Origin: Mercurialis annua
Lineage: Eukaryota > Streptophyta > Magnoliopsida > Malpighiales > Euphorbiaceae
DNA: 64,000 bases
NCBI RefSeq assembly: GCF_937616625.2
Contig: NC_065573.1
Location: forward strand, 15,825,001 to 15,889,000
Direction: 5' to 3'
This document shows positions 58,942 through 64,000 of the stretch, one piece after another (within the stretch, counting starts at the first letter, position 1; each line of letters begins with the position of its first letter). The notes under the pieces were generated by a model. That model saw nothing but the letters and a program-made list of their open reading frames with translations. It did not search any database and was not told where the DNA came from. Position numbers and translations under genes: made by a program.

Positions 58942-61417
58942 TGTCACGACCCAAATTATTAAGCCGAGACCGGCGCTAGGGAATGGGAGTGTTAGCTCCG
59001 AAACCCGTAGCAAGCCTAAAACCACTAATAATTTTTCGCATTTAAAAGTATAATATTGTATATAAAATATTTTCAGAAAACTCTTTTAAATAATGTAATT
59101 ATAGATATTAAAATATCATATCAGAGTTTACATTAAAATCAATCATTTGAAGTAAATTCACAAATCTGCTACCGACTTTTATTGACTACTGCAGCTCTAG
59201 GACCTCATACTTGTGCAAGTCCAACGACTTCTGGCACAATGAATATGGTTTGTCTGATCCGACTTCTACTACCTGCAAACATCAGAGTGAGGGGTCAGTA
59301 TTTGGGAAAATACTGAGTGAGTTTGCAAGTTACTAACGGTATTATTAAATTGATAATATCGCATACTCAAAATCTAATTCATGACTTTTCATTTCATAAC
59401 TATCGTACTTAACCTCATCCTCCTGACATCGATAGCGAAGCCAACCGATGTATCTTAAATGCCTGACATCGATATATGAAACTAACTTTTATAATAATAA
59501 TAATAATAATAATACGCGAAAGTAAATTGCCACTCACAATGACCGCTATTCTTTATATCCAAACGTAAGCTCCTGGAGACTGGCCGTCAATCCTCGTCGA
59601 GCTTCTTGGTTCGTTATACTCGTAGTCCGTTACATCTATCATAGGATTCTATCGTTAAAACATATACTTAGAGAATCCTATTCTTAAAAACTGCACTAGA
59701 TACCTAACACGACAAAAGCACGAAACATAACCGTCATGCTCTAAACGTATCCTTCTCTATAGATCTCTATTCATATATTGATTACTCACCATGCTAATGT
59801 TCATTGCTATAATGTCTTATTAATATTCATTTTAAGACATTTGTTAGAGTTCTACACCCGTAGCATGCCATCGGAAGCCAATTTTCGCTCCCGGAAGTTT
59901 TCCGGAGGTCACGATCGAAGTAGGGCACGTCGTGCCAGCTTGGCACATCGTGCCCTTCATTTTTCATGAAGGGCACGACGTGCCCTTCACTGGTGCACGT
60001 CGTGCACCCCTGGTGGTGCACGTCGTGCACTCTTGTGGTGCACGTCGTGCACTTCTGGTAGTGCACGTCGTGCCCACTTCGGGTACGATGTTTTCGACGT
60101 GCTCTAGACCATTTTTGAGGCCCCAAATCATCCAAAACTCATACTAAGTCGCATCTAACTCATATAAACACTTAACTTATCATTTTACACCTCAAACGTA
60201 TCAAGAGTAACTCGATTTATATCCGAACGATTCAAACGTAACTTTTCAAATGAAACAGCCACTAACTCAGCAAATTTCACCATCAAAGCGAAACTCTTAC
60301 CTCGATTTGAGGCTGTAAAATGATAGAGGATCCTTTCCTCGTTCCGTGGCCGCAAGAATCGCTCAATTCCGAGTCCGAACGAAGGAGTTATGTCGATTTT
60401 AAGTTTGATCGCGCCGCGAAACTATGTCGCACGTCGTGAGACATAGTCGCACGTCGTGCGACACCCCTAAGCAGGTCCAAACATCATCTCGACATGCTCC
60501 CGACATCCCTAACTCATTCCGACATGGTTCTACATCAATATAACACAATATTCCACTCAATAATCATCAAAAACGTCAAAACCGACGTGATAACGTTTGA
60601 TACGATTCTAACAAAACACAACAGCCACTAATTCTTCAATTACAGCATCCAAAACAACAAAATTACCTTAGTTTGAAGCTTGGGGAAGATAGAGAATTGA
60701 ATTCCGAACAAATCGATATAAAGAACGCTCAATTTGGACGAGAAACGGCGAAACGGCGACGGATCGTAACGATCGTCATTTTTCTCATTTCTCTGGAGCT
60801 TTCATCGCGCATCTGGATATTTCTTTGAATGATCAGCACCTTTATATACATATGGTTAATTGACTCTTTTGATCCTTCATTTCTTTAACTTAAACCATTT
60901 CTCTTTTAAACTTTCTAATTCAATCCAATGGTTAAATTATCCTTTTAACTCAATTACTTACGTATTATTTATATTTAAATAAATAATACTATCCCAAAAT
61001 TATTACTTTCCATCAATCATCTTCTAATTACTATTCTCGTTATTTAATTGGCTAATTTACAATTTGGTCCTTGAACTTTTCAGAAATTGCAATTTAGCCC
61101 AAAACGCATCCGCGTCCAAATTTTAAAAGGTCTCCGATTGACCCGAAACTTTTACTACATATACTATATAACATTTCGCGGACTTTGGCGAAATAATATC
61201 CCTTCGGGTTTTATATGGTTAAATTACCATTTTAGTCCCTGTACTTTATTTTGCGACTTTCTTAATATTTTTCTTTTCTAATTCCAATTCCAACTTTAGA
61301 ACTGGAATATGATATTAAATTTCCCGCGATAATCTTTTCAAAACCGTCCTGCTAAAATTTTAACATTTATCTTAATTTCTCGGAAATCTTTCCGATATCG
61401 CCACTCCGGCGACTTAA
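58942..61417 (-). mobile_element. Tekay-like gypsy LTR, minus orientation, 2.48 kb
   Basis: Begins TGTCACGACCCAAATTATTA (its 3' end) and runs to 61417, where a copia LTR interrupts it before its own 5' tip. TATATAAAGG on the minus strand (about 60840-60850) is the promoter candidate. It contains (TAA)n near 59490 and GC-rich GCACGTCGTGC arrays at 59925-60075 and 60405-60470. An open frame at 59827-60135 only reflects the array. Confidence 0.75.
59925..60075. repeat. GCACGTCGTGC palindrome array
   Basis: GGCACGTCGTGCC, GGGCACGACGTGCCC and repeated GGTGCACGTCGTGCAC units (three in a row from 59992). Each unit is a near-perfect palindrome. A sister stretch at 60420-60470 has GTCGCACGTCGTGCGAC. 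Confidence 0.85.
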
Positions 61418-63406
61418 TGTTGGCGCAGCGGGAGGCGCGGGTCCGAATCGTATATTTCAATTCAAAATCGAAATTCCAACAATCCGGATCCTAAAGTTGA
61501 TCATATCAACAACAAATAGATCGTCGTATCATTTATTAATTAAAGCACGCATCTAGGAATCGTAAGAAGAATACCTATGTCGATTCTCCAACGATTCTTG
61601 TAGTCCCGAAAGTACGGCGACCTCAAGCTCGTCCACACGAGTATGCGTCCGATTGAATCCTCGCCTTGAAGTAATCCTGCAAGAGTTCCTCTTGCCGAGC
61701 AGCCCTAAGCTCAAACTCTCGCCGCGATCACTACCTTGCTCGGATGTATGAAAAAACGTCGCCAAGTTTTTCCCGTGATTGATGAATACTTGAACTCCTT
61801 CAAGTGCTTTCTCTCTCTACAACTTTGTAGTGAGATGTGTGTTGTGTGTTGTGAAATGAGCAAGGACATGCTCTATTTATAGGCTAGAGCATGCCTTAAG
61901 AATGCAACACCTTACATGCTAGGTGTCACACACCAAGCAAAGGTGTTGCCACCACATGACACCTTTCATGTGGTGACATCACATAGGTGACATCATATAG
62001 GTGATGTCATCATATGACATCACATATAAGCTTATTTCCTTATCTCATTACTTCACCATGACATCATCATTCCATTAGCTTATGATTAGTGCTTTAAGTA
62101 TCATTAATTACACTAATTAATTACTTAAGCCATCTAATCATAAAACTTGGTTAAATTATAATTAGGTTCCTACTAATTTATAACTCTTATAAATTAGTCC
62201 CTAATTAACTTGGACATAGTACAATTAGGTTCCTACTAATTTATAACTCTTACAAATTAGTCCCTAATTTGTACTTGTTTTTCATCTTAGATTAATTTCC
62301 GAGATATGCTAGTATCTATATGAAATCGATCTTTTGTAAACTCAATCGGTTGCACACTCTATTGTGTGTGACTAACTAGGTTCAGATCTATATGGCAACG
62401 AGAGTCATAAGAAACACCTTTCTTATATTAAATAATTAAATCCCATTTAATTATTAATTCTCGTAGATCGAGAGTGACGTCTAGCAACATATCACGACCC
62501 CCAAATAGAGATGAATGTTTCGATGCATTCTTTATAAACCAATGTTCATAATTACCGTACACTCAAAATTCCCTTCATCTAAGATTCCAATCTCGACTAG
62601 TGTCACGGTTAAGTCAAACACTGTTAGTCTTTATTATATGACCTCATCTCTCAGTTCTAATTCTTGATAAATATGACTTCCACTAGAAACAACTTTCTAT
62701 GTAAGTCATATACACCTGCGCAGGTTTTATCATCCATCAAGAACAATTTGAGATAGCATAGAATCTTGTCTCCGTTCATCCAGAGTGATGAATCCTTTCT
62801 AGGTTAAACCCCTATCTCCATATACAACTAACTAGAGCCAACACATCCCGCGGCTCTAGCTCATGAAAGATCTAGAGTTAAGGAGTATCAAACTCTAATC
62901 ACCTATATACAAGATAGTGTCACCGCAAGTCAAAGGACATATGTACAATTATGAACTAGATGACATTAAATTGACTTTAATGAATTACCATGTATAAGTC
63001 ATCTAGCGTCACTTGTTCGACTCACTCAACACCTTGAGTGTCCACATGTTTATTCTAATCCCCATCAAGTAGTATGAGACTCACTACTTCTTATAATTAG
63101 TAACTCTTTACTAATCAGGAGAATAAACAGAGGTGACGATCTTTTCGGGATAATGCGATGCCCTTATTCGTAGGACCCCATCGATCGTGAACGATTATTT
63201 AGATCACTTGTATAATAGAATCTGTCACTCATATTCTTACTACCTTAAGAATAGATTCTATCACAATGTGATAAGGACAATATGTATTAAATAAACACTT
63301 AGTTGATGAGACACTTAGTTCAAATAAAAACATATATATCATTGCCAATGGGATTTGTTTATACAAGAATAAATACAAAATGGCCCTAGGGCACAAACTA
63401 CCAACA
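61418..63406 (-). mobile_element. 3' LTR of an Angela-like copia element, 1.99 kb
   Basis: Termini TGTTGGTAGTTTG... and ...GCGCCAACA on the minus strand give a 6-bp inverted end (TGTTGG/CCAACA). The length and start resemble Angela/BARE-type LTRs. CTATAAATAGAGCATG (about 61868-61883, minus strand) is a strong TATA box. The flanking CTTAA (61413-61417) would be one target duplication. GTGCAAGTGGGAGAT directly before the LTR is the polypurine-type tract. Confidence 0.9.
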
Positions 63407-63420
63407 ATCTCCCACTTGCA

Positions 63421-64000
63421 CTAGTGCCATTGGCTACTATATCTAAGCCCCATCTTCTCAAGATGTAAATCTAATTGACTCTGGGTCATGGGCTTTGTCA
63501 GTGGGTCAGCCGTGTTTTCGGCTGATGCTATCTTTTGGAGAGACACATCTCCTTTTTCCAACAATTTCTCGGATAATATGATATCGCCTTTCTATGTGTT
63601 TGGATTTTTGGTGAGACCGGGGTTCCTTTGCCTGGGCTATAGCACCATTGTTGTCGCAGAAAAGAGGAACCGCCGACTCAATGGTGGGAACCACACCAAG
63701 TTCAGAAACAAACTTCTTAATCCAAACAGCTTCCTTTGCAGCATCTGATGCCGCAATATACTCGGCTTCTGTAGTGGAATCTGCAGTGGTTTCTTGTTTG
63801 GAACTCTTCCAACTCACTGCTCCTCCATTACATGTGAATACGAATCCAGATATAGACTTACGATCGTCTATATCTGATTGAAAATCAGAATCTGTAAAGC
63901 CATCTATTTTAAGATCACCTCCTCCATATGTTAAGACCATATCTTTAGTTCTTCTCAAGTACTTAAAGATATTCTTAACCGTCATCCAGTGTTCTGAACC
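63421..64000 (-). pseudogene. 3' end of Angela-like copia pol (RT end and RNase H)
   Basis: Runs in from beyond the window. RNase H motifs appear in order: D-G-F-T-D-S-D-F, then S-W-K-S-S-K-Q-E-T, then T-T-E-A-E-Y-I-A, then L-F-C-D-N-N-G-A-I, then K-S-K-H-I. Near 63565 one extra base shifts the frame; the shifted frame continues with the expected A-D-P-L-T-K-P ending and stops at TAG 63421-63423, just before the LTR. Without the shift it would be a normal pol C-terminus. High similarity and a short decay history suggest a young copy. Confidence 0.9.

Noticed and set aside
59778..60147. Arg/His-rich frames on both strands
   Set aside because: They follow the GCACGTCGTGC array and have no similarity to a protein family.

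Overview
This is nuclear DNA from a flowering plant, most likely a eudicot. It is very AT-rich and gene-poor. Nearly all of it is built from nested LTR retrotransposons (Ty3/gypsy and Ty1/copia), LINE fragments, a tRNA-derived SINE and many small inverted-repeat DNA elements (Stowaway-type and Mutator-like MITEs), plus microsatellites and minisatellites. The species cannot be named from the sequence alone.

The only plausible host genes are three short minus-strand reading frames at about 3.2, 11.8 and 27.7 kb. All three encode the two-membrane-helix, proline-rich OSR signature (L-P-x-x-L-P-P-L-x-x-P-P) of the ARGOS / ARGOS-LIKE / ORGAN SIZE RELATED family of small plant growth regulators. They look like an old same-strand tandem family spread apart by transposon insertions. 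The middle copy has an upstream reading frame in the same frame that ends in TGA directly before the ATG of the main frame.

Layout. 0-3 kb: a SINE-like tail, then about 150-bp direct repeats flanking an 850-bp insert. 3-4 kb: OSR gene 1 and a truncated Mutator-like element. 4.1-6.1 kb: gypsy gag/protease remnant, 60-bp tandem repeats and a polypurine tract. 6.1-10.7 kb: gypsy LTRs in both orientations with a 44-bp minisatellite and a Stowaway MITE. 11-17 kb: OSR gene 2, a copia LTR piece, an LTR-like block and several MITEs. 17.4-19.4 kb: tandem LTR-like repeats. 19.4-26.4 kb: a minus-strand Tat-like gypsy element (3' LTR, pol) with an ORF lying antisense to pol. 26.4-33 kb: MITEs, OSR gene 3 and a 1.4-kb hairpin around an (AT)n core. 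33-43.8 kb: a 6.6-kb non-coding LTR element inside a copia LTR, a gypsy gag remnant and a solo LTR. 46-50.6 kb: a local duplication with datable insertions, plus LINE pieces. 50.6-55 kb: inverted MITEs around a GATACAT array. 55.4-64 kb: a second antisense-type ORF, then nested gypsy and copia LTRs, and the 3' end of an Angela-like copia element running off the window.

The most unusual biology is in the Tat-like element. It has an antisense ORF with its own promoter-like G-box and TATA, introns at conserved positions in two independent copies, and a 65-nt GT-AG intron candidate inside the integrase that restores the frame exactly. The transposon coding regions are all broken. Only the OSR genes look intact.
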